From JBBREP01 sp963716525 (GTDB lineage: Bacteria; Actinomycetota; Acidimicrobiia; IMCC26256; PALSA-610): DNA of 64,000 nt. The notes under the pieces were generated by a model, which was given only the letters and a program-made list of their open reading frames with translations, made no database searches and had not been told where the DNA came from. Shown piece after piece: positions 27,998 through 37,752 of the stretch. Each line of letters opens with the position of its first letter. Position 1 is the stretch's first letter. The stretch covers positions 744,001 to 808,000 of the forward strand of contig OY970315.1 in the NCBI GenBank assembly GCA_963716525.1, written 5' to 3'. Position numbers and translations under genes: made by a program.

Positions 27998-29204
27998 GTG
28001 GCGAGCACCGATGCCGGCGCGCCGGCGGCGCGCCGGCGGCGGCGCTTCCCGCCGTCGCTGATCTTCGGCACCGCGCTCGCCGTGGCCGGCGTGATCTTCG
28101 TGGCGATCAAGATCTCGCAGCAGTGGTCGCAGGTGCGCCACAGCCTCGCCACCGTCTCGGTCGGATGGCTCGTACTGGGCGTCTTCCTCGCCGCGGTCGG
28201 CATGGTCGCGATCGCGCTGGCCTGGCGGCCGGTGCTCGTGGCACTCGGTGCGCCGCCCCTGAGTCGCGCCACCGTCGTGCGCTGGTACTTCGTGGGCGAG
28301 ATCGGCAAGTACGTGCCCGGAGGCATCTGGACGGTGGTCGGGCGCTCGGAGCTCTCGCGGCGAGGCGGCATGCCGCGGTCGGCGGCCTACGGCAGCGTCG
28401 CGCTCTCGCTCCTGCTGCTCGAGCTGGGTGCCGCGATCGTGGCCGCGGCCGCGCTCCCGCTCAGCGGGGTCACGCACCATCACCCGATCGCCTGGCTCGT
28501 GCTCCTGTTGCTCCCGGTGGGGCTGACGGTGCTCCACCCGCGCGCTCGGCGCGTCGCTGCGTGCCGTCGGCAAGGTCGCACGCCGCGAGGTCTCGATGCA
28601 ACTGCCCGACTACCGCACGATGCTCCGGCTGCTCGCCGGGTACGTGCCGGCGTGGTTCGCGATCGGCGCCGGCACCTGGGCGATCACCCGCTCGCTCGAC
28701 CCGCACGCGCCGTTCGGCAACGTGTTCGCGGCCGCGGTCGTCAGCTGGATCGTCGGCTTCCTGCTCGTGCCGGTGCCCGGCGGCGTCGGCGTGCGCGAGG
28801 GTGCCTTTACCGCGCTCGTATCCCTCCCGCACAAGGGGGTCGCGGCCACCGCGGCGATCCTCGCCCGCCTCGCGTTCATGCTCGTCGACGGCGGAGGCGC
28901 CGTGTTGACGCCGCTGGTCGTGCGCGACCGCACACCCGGTGACGCGCCGGCCGGCGGACGCGGGCGACCCGGCGCCCCGGGTCGGCAGCGCCCGCAGTCC
29001 CACCGATCCCGGATGAGCCGGGGCTTGGCGGGACCGCCGGGCGGTTACGCCGGGTCCTCGACCAGGCCGAGCACGTTGCCGTCGAGGTCGGCGAACGAAG
29101 CGACCTTCCGGCCCGCGCCCACCTCGTGCGCGGGCTCCTTGACCACGGCACCGCACGCCGTCACCTCGGCGAGCTTCTGCTCGATGTCGCCCACGTGCCA
29201 GTAG
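27998..29204 (+). CDS. LPG-synthase-type (UPF0104) membrane protein, frame broken
   Basis: A polytopic protein with about eight helices. It has a basic N-terminus, then VVRWYFVGEIGKYVPGGIWT, the diagnostic block of the lysylphosphatidylglycerol-synthase TM region family (GEIgKYiPG.iw), later VVSWIVGFLLVPVPGGVGVR EGAF. One frame break lies near 28545 in CCGCGCGC. As assembled, the second frame runs to 29204 and overlaps the convergent VOC gene by 160 bp, so I suspect another indel near 28935 and a true stop at 28942, giving about 314 residues, the family norm. It probably acts on or transports lipid or glycan precursors. Confidence 0.7.
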
Positions 29205-29404
29205 GCAACGGGCGAGGTCAGGCCCTGCGGGCCACCATCGGGCAACAACCCGATGTGCTGTCCCGCGACGTCGAAACCCACGTAGTACGGCGTGTCGGCC
29301 TGCGGCGCGACACCCAGCAGCGCGGTGTAGACGGCCTTGGCCTTCTCGATGTCCGACACTGGGTGCAACACCGTCTTGATCCCCTGGTTGGCAACAGCAC
29401 TCAC
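29045..29404 (-). CDS. VOC family (glyoxalase/bleomycin-resistance-like) protein
   Basis: 119 residues with the two beta-alpha-beta-beta-beta repeats of the vicinal oxygen chelate fold. GIKTVLHPVSDIEKAKAVYT ALLG opens repeat 1 and SPVAYWHVGDIEQKLAEV opens repeat 2, ending in FADLDGNVLGLVEDP, a very common VOC ending. The substrate is unknown. The GTG start has a strong AAGGAGG Shine-Dalgarno. It is divergent from the TetR gene at 29461 over a nested palindrome, so it is the obvious target of that regulator. Confidence 0.85.
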   Translation of the reverse strand: MSAVANQGIKTVLHPVSDIEKAKAVYTALLGVAPQADTPYYVGFDVAGQHIGLLPDGGPQGLTSPVAYWHVGDIEQKLAEVTACGAVVKEPAHEVGAGRKVASFADLDGNVLGLVEDPA

Positions 29405-29419
29405 GGCGCCTCCTTCGGC

Positions 29420-29454
29420 GATAGTTGAGGTCTCATATTGAGAGTGTTACTATC
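29420..29454. promoter_or_regulatory. nested palindromic operator between VOC and TetR genes
   Basis: Two inverted repeats share one centre at 29437: inner TCTCA (29431-29435) with TGAGA (29439-29443), and outer GATAGT (29420-29425) with ACTATC (29449-29454). The outer right arm contains the TetR gene's -10 and the outer left arm carries the candidate -10 (AACTAT) of the VOC gene. A bound dimer would shut both promoters, as expected for an autoregulated TetR operator. Confidence 0.65.
29425..29453 (+). promoter_or_regulatory. promoter of the TetR gene (TTGAGG-17-TACTAT), leaderless
   Basis: TTGAGG (29425-29430) and TACTAT (29448-29453) are 17 bp apart. The -10 ends 7 nt before the GTG at 29461, leaving no room for a leader. 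Confidence 0.6.
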
Positions 29455-29460
29455 ACATGC

Positions 29461-30112
29461 GTGACGAGCAAGGTCAAGCGCGGCCCACCGGCGAAGGCGG
29501 GGCGCGGCCAGGCGCGCACTCGCTTCGCCCGCCGAGCCGTGATCGACGCGGCGCGCCGCGCTCTTCGTCGACCGCGGCTACGCCGCCACCACAGTCGAGG
29601 CCATCAGCGAGCACTCCGACGTGCCGCAGGCCACCGTGTACCGGCTGTTCTCCTCGAAGGTCGGGATTCTCAAGGAGCTGCTCGACACCTCCATCGCCGC
29701 CGACGACGAACCGCTGGGCGTGCAGGAACGGCCCCATGTGGCCGCGCTCCTCGCCGAACCCGATCCGCACAAGCTCCTCGCGGGGGTCGCCGGCGTCACC
29801 ACCGCGATCAACGAGCGGACGAACGACGTCTACCGCGTCCTCGTCAGTGCCGCGAGCTCCGACCCCGCAGCAGCCGAGCTCCTCGACACGATCAACGAAC
29901 AGCGCGGTCGCGGGCAGAGCCAGATCGCGCGGTCGCTCGCCCGCGCCGGCGCGCTCCGGCCGGGGGTCCGCGAACGCGACGCGGCCGACGTGATCCACGC
30001 GTTGATGTCGCCCGAGGTCTACCGCCTCCTCGTTGGCGATCGAGCCTGGAAGCCCGAGCGCTACCGGCAGTGGCTCACCGACGCGCTCACGCAGCAGCTC
30101 ACCGCCCGCTGA
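29461..30112 (+). CDS. TetR family transcriptional regulator, frame broken
   Basis: About 216 residues. The helix-turn-helix spans the break: RFARRAVIDAA, then ALFVDRGYAATTVEAISEHS DVPQATVYRLFSSKVGILKE, a textbook TetR_N domain. The C-terminal ligand domain (residues about 80-210) is all-helical and ends WLTDALTQQLTAR. The frame breaks once near 29555 in GGCGCGCC(G), and the length is 3n+1. It should bind the adjacent nested palindrome and repress itself and the VOC gene. Its 3' end overlaps the convergent methyltransferase by 14 bp. The inducer is unknown. Confidence 0.8.
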
Positions 30113-30704
30113 GTGCCCGCGCTCTCACCACGGTCCACGGGAGGGGACGGGCCACCGTGACCACGTCGAAGTGCTCGCCCACGAGGGCGGCGAAGCGCTT
30201 CGCACTCCAGTGCTGGATGTGCCCGGGAGTGTTGCCCCAGTCCCGCATGTAGGAGCCGCGCACCAGGTTCAGGGCGCGCCAGGTGGGCTCGTTGGGCACG
30301 CTCACCACCACATCGCGCCGGGCGATCCGCGCGAGCTCGCGCAGTGCCCGCGCCGGATCGGGAAGGTGTTCGAGCACCTCGATCGCGAGCACGAGATCGA
30401 TCGAATGGTCGCGGATCGGCAGCGCGCCGGCATCGCCGAACAGCCCGTCGAGGCCGCGCTCGCGCCACTCTCCCGCGAGCCCGTCGTCGGGCAGGTCGAG
30501 GCCCACGAACTGCACCGCGCCGTAGCGGCCGCGGATGCGGTCCGCGATCTCGCCCTCGCCCATGCCCAGCTCGAACACCGACCGCGGCGTCTCGGCCGGG
30601 AGCGCAGCATCGAGCGCCCGCATGAAGCCGTCCATCAGCTTGCGCGCGAGCGGGTTCCTCGCCGCGTACTTGTCGTAGTGGTTGCCGATCGGGACGTCGC
30701 TCAT
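30099..30704 (-). CDS. class I SAM-dependent methyltransferase
   Basis: 201 residues. SVFELGMGEGEIADRIRG is motif I, VQFVGLDLPDDG the acidic strand, GDAGALPIRDHSIDLVLAIE VLEHLPDP the Methyltransf_11 signature, and DVVVSVPNEPTW a later strand. The start MSDVPIGNHYDKYAARNPLA resembles methyltransferases encoded beside polyprenol-linked sugar enzymes. Its ATG overlaps the YfhO stop (ATGA), forming an operon GT2-YfhO-methyltransferase. It may methylate a sugar or lipid carrier. Confidence 0.85.
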   Translation of the reverse strand: MSDVPIGNHYDKYAARNPLARKLMDGFMRALDAALPAETPRSVFELGMGEGEIADRIRGRYGAVQFVGLDLPDDGLAGEWRERGLDGLFGDAGALPIRDHSIDLVLAIEVLEHLPDPARALRELARIARRDVVVSVPNEPTWRALNLVRGSYMRDWGNTPGHIQHWSAKRFAALVGEHFDVVTVARPLPWTVVRARALSGR

Positions 30705-33467
30705 GCCTGCTCCTGCGCGGCAGCGCGGCGCCGCGACACCACCATCATCGCAGCCAGCACGACGCACACGAGTAATGCCAGGACCGACACCGCGAGCGCC
30801 TGCTTCCGGCCCGCAGGGTCGTACCACACGTGTACCTGGTGCCGGCCGGCACCGACCGCGATCGCGACGACGGCACCGTCGGCCGGTCGTAGCGAGACGG
30901 GCCGGCCGTCGACCGTCGCGGCCCAGCCCTGCTGGATCGCGTCGGCCACCACGAGGTACCCCGCGCCCTGCGCGTCGACCGCGATGCGCATCGAGTCGCC
31001 GCCATCGGACTGCACCGCGACCCGCGCCGGCGCGCCGGTGGCCGCCGGTCCCGGCCGATCGAGCAGGACGGCGTTCGGGTCGTAGCCCCGGTGCAGCGTC
31101 TGCATACGCTCGTCCGCGCCGGCCTGAACGATGGTGTCGCTCGCCCAGTGCACACGGGCGAGCGCGTGCACCCGTGCGTAGATCACGGTGTCGCCGGCGA
31201 ACCGCACGCGCAACCCGTCGTCGGTGGCGGGCGGTCGCACCGTGCCGTACGCGGGTGCGGCGCGGTTTCCTGCGAGCGTGAGCGTGCGCCCCGGCGCGTC
31301 GAGCTGCAAGGTGACGGTGTAGACCGCGGGGCCGAGCGAGTCCGCGGGCAGCGCGACGTCGATGTCGATCGGCGGCAGGTCGAGCAGGGGGCGACGGCCG
31401 CGCGCCACCACATGATCGCCCGCGTCGCGCACGATCGCATCGAGGTACGCCGGGGTCGGGCCCCGAGCGAACCCGCGTGGCGCGCGCACGACGACGGCAC
31501 GCAGCGGGCCGCGGACGGTGAACGTCGCCCGCTCGGCGCCGGTGAGCCCGAACGTCGCCGCGGTGCGTGGGGGCGGCGTGCGCCGCCCGTACACCGGCAC
31601 GCCCGGCTGGGCGACGAAGTAGCGCGCTGCGAGCCGGTCGAGCACGGGCGACGTGGCGGTGGCCGGCGTCTCGCTCATGGTCAGCACCGTGCTCCCCTGC
31701 GGCTGGCTGGGATCGATCGAGGCCACGAGGTCGCGCCACGCGGGTTCCTTGAACGCGTGACCGCTCACCGCTCGCAGCCGGTACTCGCTGTTGGCGCTCG
31801 GGAACAGCGTGTCGTTGTCGGCGGCATAGCGATCGCCACCGAGATGCGCGGCCAGGTATTGGGTGGTCGGCGTCGACGGGTAGAAGTCGGCCGTCGCGGG
31901 TCGGGGCCACCACGGCACCACGAACGCGAGTGCCTCGATCGCGACGATGCCCGGCACCACGAGCAGGAGCCGTTCGGCCCGAACTGCCGGCGATCGCAGC
32001 GCGAGCGCCACGACCGTGATCGTCGCCACGACCGCGATTGCGGGCACCACGGCGTGGCGCGCGAAGTACGGCCACTGTGACACGGCTGCCCGCCACGCGG
32101 CACGTGCCGCGTGCGCAAGCGCCCAGAGGATCACGCCGGCAACGGCTACGGCGGCGAGCACGCCCGCCCGGCGCCACCACGGGCGCGCCGTGTCGGGTGC
32201 GAGCGCTCGTGCGTGCGCGCCCTCGAGCGCGCGCTCGAAGCCGATCGCCGCGAGCACCGCGAGGGCGAAGAGCAAGAGCGAGCGCAGCCGGCTGACGAAG
32301 TTGTTCGAGAACACGGGCAGGTGCTGCACGATCGCGAGCGGCGTCCCACCGCCGTACGCCAGCCCCACACACACCGCCACCACACCGATCCAGAATCCGC
32401 GCGCGCCCCGCCGCAGTGCCGCGGGTGGGCGCGCGGCGAGCGCCACAAGCACGAGCACCACGGCCGCGCCGCCGAGGAACGACTGGCTCTCCACGAGATT
32501 CTTCGGCCCGAAATAGTTGCCGTCGACGGGGCTCCCGAACGCGAACGGCATCACCGCCGACGCGAGCGCGGCGAACGGAAGGTGCACGTTCGCGGTTTGG
32601 TCGCGATACGCGATGTCGAGGTCGTTCAGGCGTATCGCGAACGGCACAAGCTGCACCGCGGCGATCGCCGTGCCGAGCAGCACGCCGGTCGCGGCAACGA
32701 GCGCCGACCGCCACGCCCCGCCGTGCGTGCGCACGACCTCGTACCCGACATAGGCGGCGACGCCGTAGAGGCAGTAGCCGGTGACCGCGGGGAAGCCCTC
32801 GAACCACATGAACGCCACCACCGCTGCCACCGGCAGCGGCATCGGCGGCGCGGCGCGACCACGCCCTCGCGGGCGGCTGCGGGAGGAGCGCGCGGTCGAC
32901 GGCCCAGAACAGCGCCGGGAACAGCGCGGCGATGCGCGCGTGGGGCCAGTTCGTCCACGACACGATGAAGCCGCTCGTGGTGTAGACCGCGCCGCCCAGC
33001 CAGGCCGCGGCCTTCCGCAGGCCCAGCCGGCGGAGGAACAAGAACGTGAAGCCGAGCGCACCGGCCAGCGACAGCAGCGCGGTCCACGCCGGCGCGAGGC
33101 GATCGGGCAGTGCCGCCCGCACTGCTGTGTACGGCGAGAGGCCGCCGGTGTCGGGGATCGCGCCGAGCGGCACGCCACCGGCCACGTAGGGGTTCCACAG
33201 CGGCGTGCGCAGGTGCCGGGCCCCGTCAGCGAGGAGCGCCTGCTGCGGCGCGTAGAAGTCGACGGTGTCGGAAAAGATCGTCGTCGGGTGGCTGCCGTGC
33301 GACCCGGCGCTCCACGGTGCCGCGTCGCGCAGCATGCCTACGCCGAGGAACACCCCGTGGCCCACGAGCGGCAGCCCGATACCGATCACGATCGTGAGGA
33401 ACGCGGCCGCGGCGGCAACCCGCGCGATCGGCCACGTTCGCGGTGCGGACCGCTCCGCCGTTGTCAG
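30701..33467 (-). CDS. YfhO-type membrane glycosyltransferase, frame broken
   Basis: About 920 residues and a clear paralogue of the protein at 12829-15760: IGIGLPLVGHGVFLGVGMLR, FSDTVDFYAPQQALLADGAR, LWNPYVAGGVPLGAIPDTGG, about a dozen helices, then a beta-rich exterior domain with DGRPVSLRPADGAVVAIAVG near the end. The frame breaks once near 32855-32880. A canonical start exists only as GTG at 33389, inside the first helix. Upstream in frame, a CTG at 33467 overlaps the GT2 stop (CTGA) and would complete the helix, so I use it tentatively. It should transfer a sugar from a polyprenol phosphate made by the adjacent GT2. Confidence 0.75.
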
Positions 33468-34422
33468 CGCTCGTAGTCGAGCGACGACGCCGACGGCACC
33501 TCACGCGACGGTTTCGCCAGGCGCACCATCAAGTCGGCGAGCAGCCCGATGGCGATCACCTGGAACGCGGCGAAGAAGACCAGCAGCGTGTTGCCCGCGA
33601 CCTTGACGTCGCTGAACGCGACGTCGTACACGAGCTTCACGAGACCGAGCCCGCCGAGGATGATCCCGACGGGCATGAACACGCGCAGCGGCTCGTAGGA
33701 GAGCATCATGCGGATCACCTGGAGCATGTAGCGGCGAGTGTCCTTGATCGGGTGGAACTTCGACTTCCCGGCGCGCTTGGCGTAGGGGATGTCGACGTAC
33801 TTCACCGAGTAGCCGTGGTTGAGGAACGTCATCGTCATCGTGGTGACGCACGAGAACCCGGCCGGGAGGAGGTGCAGGTACTGGTCGGCGACGTCACGCC
33901 GGAACGCGCGCAGGCCCGAGTTGAGGTCGGGGATGTCGGTCTGGGTGAGGTAGCACGCCAGCTTTCTGATGCTCCACTTCGCGGGCACGCGCAGCGCCTT
34001 GACCGTGCCTTGCTCCGAGGTGCGCGCGCCCACGATCTGGTCGTAACCCCGTAGCTCCTTCACGAGCTGGGGGATCTGCTCGTTGGGGTAGGTCATGTCG
34101 GCGTCGGTCCACACGATCACCTCGCCCCGCGCCGCGGCGAGCCGATACGGCGCGCCGTGCCCGACCCGCCGTTGCGGGGCAGGGTGATGAGGCGGATGCC
34201 CGGCACCTGGCGCAACACCTCGTTGCTGCCGTCGGTGGAGCAGTCGTCGACGACGATGATCTCGTACGTGTAGTCGGAGGCGTCGAGCGCCCCGCGGATG
34301 CGGTCGATCTCGGCGACCACGTGATCGCGCTCGTTGTAGCAGGGCAGAATGACCGAGATGTCGTACCGGTTGTCGCCGGTGCCGCGCCGCTCCAGCGGGT
34401 TGACCGGGTCGGACGCGCTCAT
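33464..34422 (-). CDS. polyprenol-phosphate sugar synthase (GT2, DPM1-like), frame broken
   Basis: About 319 residues. The GT2 domain has ISVILPCYNERDHVVAEIDR, EIIVVDDCSTDGSNEVLRQ, LPRNGGSG, and after the break VIVWTDADMTYPNEQIPQL (DxD) and PDLNSGLRAFRRD. Two C-terminal helices (VFMPVGIILGGLGLVKLVY and NTLLVFFAAFQVIAIGLLAD) anchor it. This is the ArnC/GtrB/DPM1 pattern that makes polyprenol-phosphate sugars at the inner membrane face, the donor a YfhO enzyme needs. One base appears missing near 34155-34165 (length 3n+2). Confidence 0.8.
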
Positions 34423-34430
34423 GGCGGGCC

Positions 34431-34436
34431 ACCATA
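34431..34436 (-). promoter_or_regulatory. -10 hexamer TATGGT, leaderless start
   Basis: On the minus strand TATGGT ends 8 nt before the ATG at 34422, the start of the GT2-YfhO-methyltransferase operon. Confidence 0.45.
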
Positions 34437-34469
34437 CCCGGCCGCTCGGGGCAAATCGGCGTTCTTCGG

Positions 34470-34475
34470 TAGCGT
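34470..34475 (+). promoter_or_regulatory. -10 hexamer TAGCGT, leaderless start
   Basis: TAGCGT ends 6 nt before the ATG at 34482. Confidence 0.45.
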
Positions 34476-34481
34476 GCAGAG

Positions 34482-35102
34482 ATGGTCGCGACCCGGCCGG
34501 CGCACTACGACACCGCCACCGTGCCGCGTCGACAAGATCGTCGTCGGACCTTACGAGAACAACGCCTACGTCGTGCGCTGCAAGGGTACTGGCGAAGCGG
34601 TGCTGATCGACGCCGCGAACGAACACGAGTTGCTCGTGCCGCTCTGCCGCAGCCTCGGCGTGCGCAGGGTGCTCACTACCCACGGCCACTGGGACCACAT
34701 CCAGGCCGTCACCGCGGCGCGCGACGCCGGCATCGACGTGGGCATCTTTGCCGACGACGCCGACATGCTGCCGGCCTACGACTTCGTGATCGAGGACGAC
34801 ACGGAATACGCGGTCGGTGATCTGCGGTTGCGCACGATTCACAACCCCGGGCACACGCCCGGTTCGGTGTCGTTCCTGCTCGAAGGCCATCCATTGTTGT
34901 TCACCGGCGACACGCTGTTCCCGGGAGGGCCGGGCAACACCAACGCTCATGCCGCGCGAGCTTCGACCAGATCATCGAGTCGATCGACCGGCGGCTCTTC
35001 ACGCTCCCCGCCGACCTGCTCGTGCTCCCCGGCCACGGCCTCGACACCACGATCGGCGACGAGCGCCCGCATCTCCAGGAGTGGGTGGACCGTGGCTGGT
35101 GA
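34482..35102 (+). CDS. MBL-fold metallohydrolase with two frame breaks
   Basis: About 206 residues of a glyoxalase-II-like hydrolase: VDKIVVGPYENNAYVV, the zinc motif THGHWDHIQAV (HxHxDH), HNPGHTPGSVSFLLEGHPLL, FTGDTLFPGGPGNTNAHA and LLVLPGHGLDTTIGDERPHL. The frame breaks near 34525 (an extra C in GTGCCGCG) and near 34955 (two extra bases in CCGCGCG), and these cancel. The tail ERPHLQEWVDRGW is the first copy of a 67-bp tandem repeat. It lies upstream of egtB and egtD in the same direction, so it may act on a thioester or persulfide in thiol metabolism; that is inference. Confidence 0.75.
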
Positions 35103-35437
35103 GTTGTACGGGCGCGACCATGGACGCGAGCGCCCGCATCTCCAGGAGTGGGTGGACCGTGGCTGGTGAGTCGTACGGGCGCGACCATGGACGCGAGCGC
35201 CCGCATCTCCAGGAGTGGGTGGACCGTGGCTGGTGAGTCGTACGGGCGCGACCATGGACGCGAGCGCCCGCATCTCCAGGAGTGGGTGGACCGAGGATGG
35301 TGAGTCGTACGGGCGCGACCATGGACGCGAGCGCCCGCATCTCCAGGAGTGGGTGGACCGTGGCTGGTGAGTTGTACGGGCGCGACCATGGACGCGAGCG
35401 CCCGCATCTCCAGGAGTGGGTGGACCGAGGATGGTGA
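35061..35437. repeat. 67-bp tandem repeat, five copies plus a partial sixth
   Basis: Copies start at 35061, 35128, 35195, 35262, 35329 and 35396 with an exact 67-bp period. Copy 1 is the 3' end of the hydrolase gene, including its stop. Copies differ only at TGGCTGG/AGGATGG before the stop and GTTG/GTCG after it. The 345 bp between the hydrolase stop (35102) and egtB (35448) consist almost entirely of this array, and I see no other gene or promoter there. Because 67 is 3n+1, the three plus-strand frames end in successive copies with the same peptide. Confidence 0.95.
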
Positions 35438-35447
35438 GGTGGGGCCG

Positions 35448-36773
35448 ATGGTGAGCATTGCACCCGAGGTCGACCGCGAGTCGCTGCTCGACCACTACAG
35501 AAGGGTGCGCACGCGGCCACCGAGGCGCTCGCGGCACCACTGTCCGACGAGGACCAGTGCCTGCAGTCGATGCCCGACGCGAGCCCGGCGAAGTGGCACC
35601 GGGCGCACACCACGTGGTTCTTCGAGACGTTCGTGCTCACGCCGTTCGTCGACGGGTACGGCGTGCACGACGAGCAGTTCTCGTACCTGTTCAACTCCTA
35701 CTACGAAGCCGTCGGAGCGCGTCATGCCCGGCCCGAGCGCGGCCTGCTCACGCGTCCGTCGTGCGGCCAGGTGGGCGCGTACCGGCGCGCGGTCGACGGC
35801 GCGATGGAGTCGCTGATCACCACGGGAGCGACGGCAGCGACGCGGCTCAATCGAGGAACGCATCGTGCTCGGTCTGCACCACGAGCAGCAGCACCAGGAG
35901 TTGTTGCTGATGGACGTGCAGCACGCATTCTCCCGCAACGCCTACGACCCTGCGTACCGCCGCACGGCACCGCCGGTCCTCGGGCCCGCCCAGGCCGTCC
36001 AACCGTTGCGTTGGATCGAGCACGGCGGCGGGATGGTCGAGATCGGCCACACGGGAAGCGGCTTCGCGTTCGACAACGAAGGGCCGGCGCACATCGCGCT
36101 GCTCCCGCCCTTCGCGCTCGCTGACCGGCTCGTCACGTGCGGCGAGTGGAAGGCCTTCATGGCCGACGGCGGCTACCGGCGCCCGGAGCTGTGGCTCTCC
36201 GACGGCTGGCACACGGCGCAGCGTGAGGGTTGGGAGGCGCCGCTCTACTGGGAGCGCGACGGCGACGGCTGGTCGCTGCTCTCCCTCGACGGGCGCCGCG
36301 CCGTCCGCGACGACGAGCCCGTGACGCACGTGAGCCATTACGAAGCCGACGCCTTCGCGCACTGGACCGGTTACCGGCTGCCCACCGAGCAGGAGTGGGA
36401 GACGATCGCCGTGCTGCAGCCGGCGGGCGGCAACCTCCTCGAGGTGTCGTCGCTCACGACCGCCGCGCTGCATCCCATCCCCGCGGCCGCCACGAACGAC
36501 GGCGCGGTGCAGATGCGGCAGTGCTTCGGCGACGTGTGGGAGTGGACCAGCTCCGCGTACCTTCCGTACCCGCGCTTTCACGCCGCCGACGGCGCGATCG
36601 GCGAGTACAACGGCAAGTTCATGAGCAACCAGATCGTGCTGCGCGGCGGCGCGTGTGTCACTCCGCACGATCATGTGCGGCCCTCGTACCGAAACTTCTT
36701 CTATCCGCACCAGCGCTGGATGTACTCGGGCGTGCGGCTCGCGCGCGATCTCGACTTCGACCAGGCCGGCTGA
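35448..36773 (+). CDS. egtB: ergothioneine biosynthesis protein EgtB, two frame breaks
   Basis: About 441 residues. The DinB-like N-terminal domain has SPAKWHRAHTTWFFETFVLT and LGLHHEQQHQELLLMDVQHA, whose HxxxH plus the upstream His form the iron site. The C-terminal FGE/sulfatase-modifying domain has GGGMVEIGHTGSGFAFDNEG, YEADAFAHWTGYRLPTEQEW, GDVWEWTSSAYLPYPRF and VLRGGACVTPHDHVRPSYRN FF. EgtB is an iron(II) oxygenase that joins trimethylhistidine (hercynine) to cysteine or gamma-glutamylcysteine as a sulfoxide. Frame breaks near 35505 (one base missing) and 35850 (one extra A) cancel. egtD follows 7 bp later. Confidence 0.9.
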
Positions 36774-36780
36774 CCCATCC

Positions 36781-37747
36781 ATGTTCACGATCGACGTGCA
36801 CCTCGGCGCCGACGAGCTCAGGTCGGCGTTGCGCAGCGAAGCGCGCGCCGGGCTCAGCAGCGATCCGAAGCAGCTGTCGCCCAAGTGGTTCTACGACGAC
36901 CGCGGCTCGCAGCTCTTCGACGCGATCACGCGGCTGCCCGAGTACTACCCCACTCGCCGCGAGCGGGCGATCCTCGACACGCGCGCTGCCGAGATCGCGC
37001 AGCGCTCGAACGCGAGCACGCTCGTGGAGCTCGGCTCCGGCACCTCGGAGAAGACGCGGCTCCTGCTCGACGGGCTGCGCGACCACGGCACGCTCGACCG
37101 CTTCGTGCCGTTCGACGTGAGCGAGCAAACGCTGCGCGACGCGGCGCTGGCGATCGAGTCGGAGTACCCGGGCGTCGACGTGCACGCCGTCGTCGGCGAT
37201 TTCGAACACCACCTCACCGAGTTGCCCACCGGTGGTCGACGGCTCGTCGCGTTCCTCGGCGGCACGATCGGCAACCTCGCGCCGGAAGAGCGGGCGCGGT
37301 TCCTCGCCACGATCGCGAGCGGGCTCGCGCCGGGCGACTCGCTGCTACTGGGCACCGATCTCGTGAAACCGGTCGATCGGCTGCTCGCCGCGTACGACGA
37401 CGAGCAGGGTGTCACGGCCGCGTTCAACCGCAACGTGCTGCTCGTGCTGAACCGCGAGCTCGACGCCACCTTCGACCCCGACGACTTCGAGCACCGGGCG
37501 CTGTGGAACGCCGAGACGGAGTGGATCGAGATGCGGCTACGGGCCCGCAGCGACCTGAAGGTCGAGGTCCGCCGCGCTCGACATGGTGATCCCGTTCGCG
37601 GCGGGCGAGGACATCCGCACCGAGATCAGCGCCAAGTTCCGCCGGGAGCGGGTGGAGCAGGAGCTCGTGGCGGCCGGACTGCGCCCGGCCCACTGGTGGA
37701 CCGACCACGAGGGCGACTTCGCCCTCTCCCTCTCCACGCCGGCCTGA
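36781..37747 (+). CDS. egtD: L-histidine N-alpha-methyltransferase EgtD, frame broken
   Basis: About 321 residues, the usual EgtD length: LSPKWFYDDRGSQLFDAITR LPEYYPTRRE (family hallmark), VELGSGTSEKTRLLLDGL (SAM loop), VAFLGGTIGNLAPEERARFL, and after the break DMVIPFAAGEDIRTEISAKF and WWTDHEGDFALSLS. It trimethylates histidine to hercynine, the step before EgtB. One frame break near 37568 (an extra C in GTCCGC(C)GCG). No egtA, egtC or egtE is visible nearby, so C-S lyase and any glutamyl steps must be encoded elsewhere. Confidence 0.9.
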
Positions 37748-37752
37748 GCCGT

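Noticed and set aside
32111..32968. Open frame on the plus strand opposite the second YfhO gene
   Set aside because: Its composition is Arg/His/Glu-rich antisense shadow and the opposite strand has clear YfhO similarity.
35061..35437. CRISPR array
   Set aside because: The 67-bp units are contiguous and nearly identical over their whole length, with no unique spacers, and no cas genes are near.
34901..35694. Long minus-strand open frames across the 67-bp repeat, encoding repetitive peptides in all three frames
   Set aside because: They arise because the repeat unit has no stop on that strand; there is no start signal, and they overlap the hydrolase and egtB genes.
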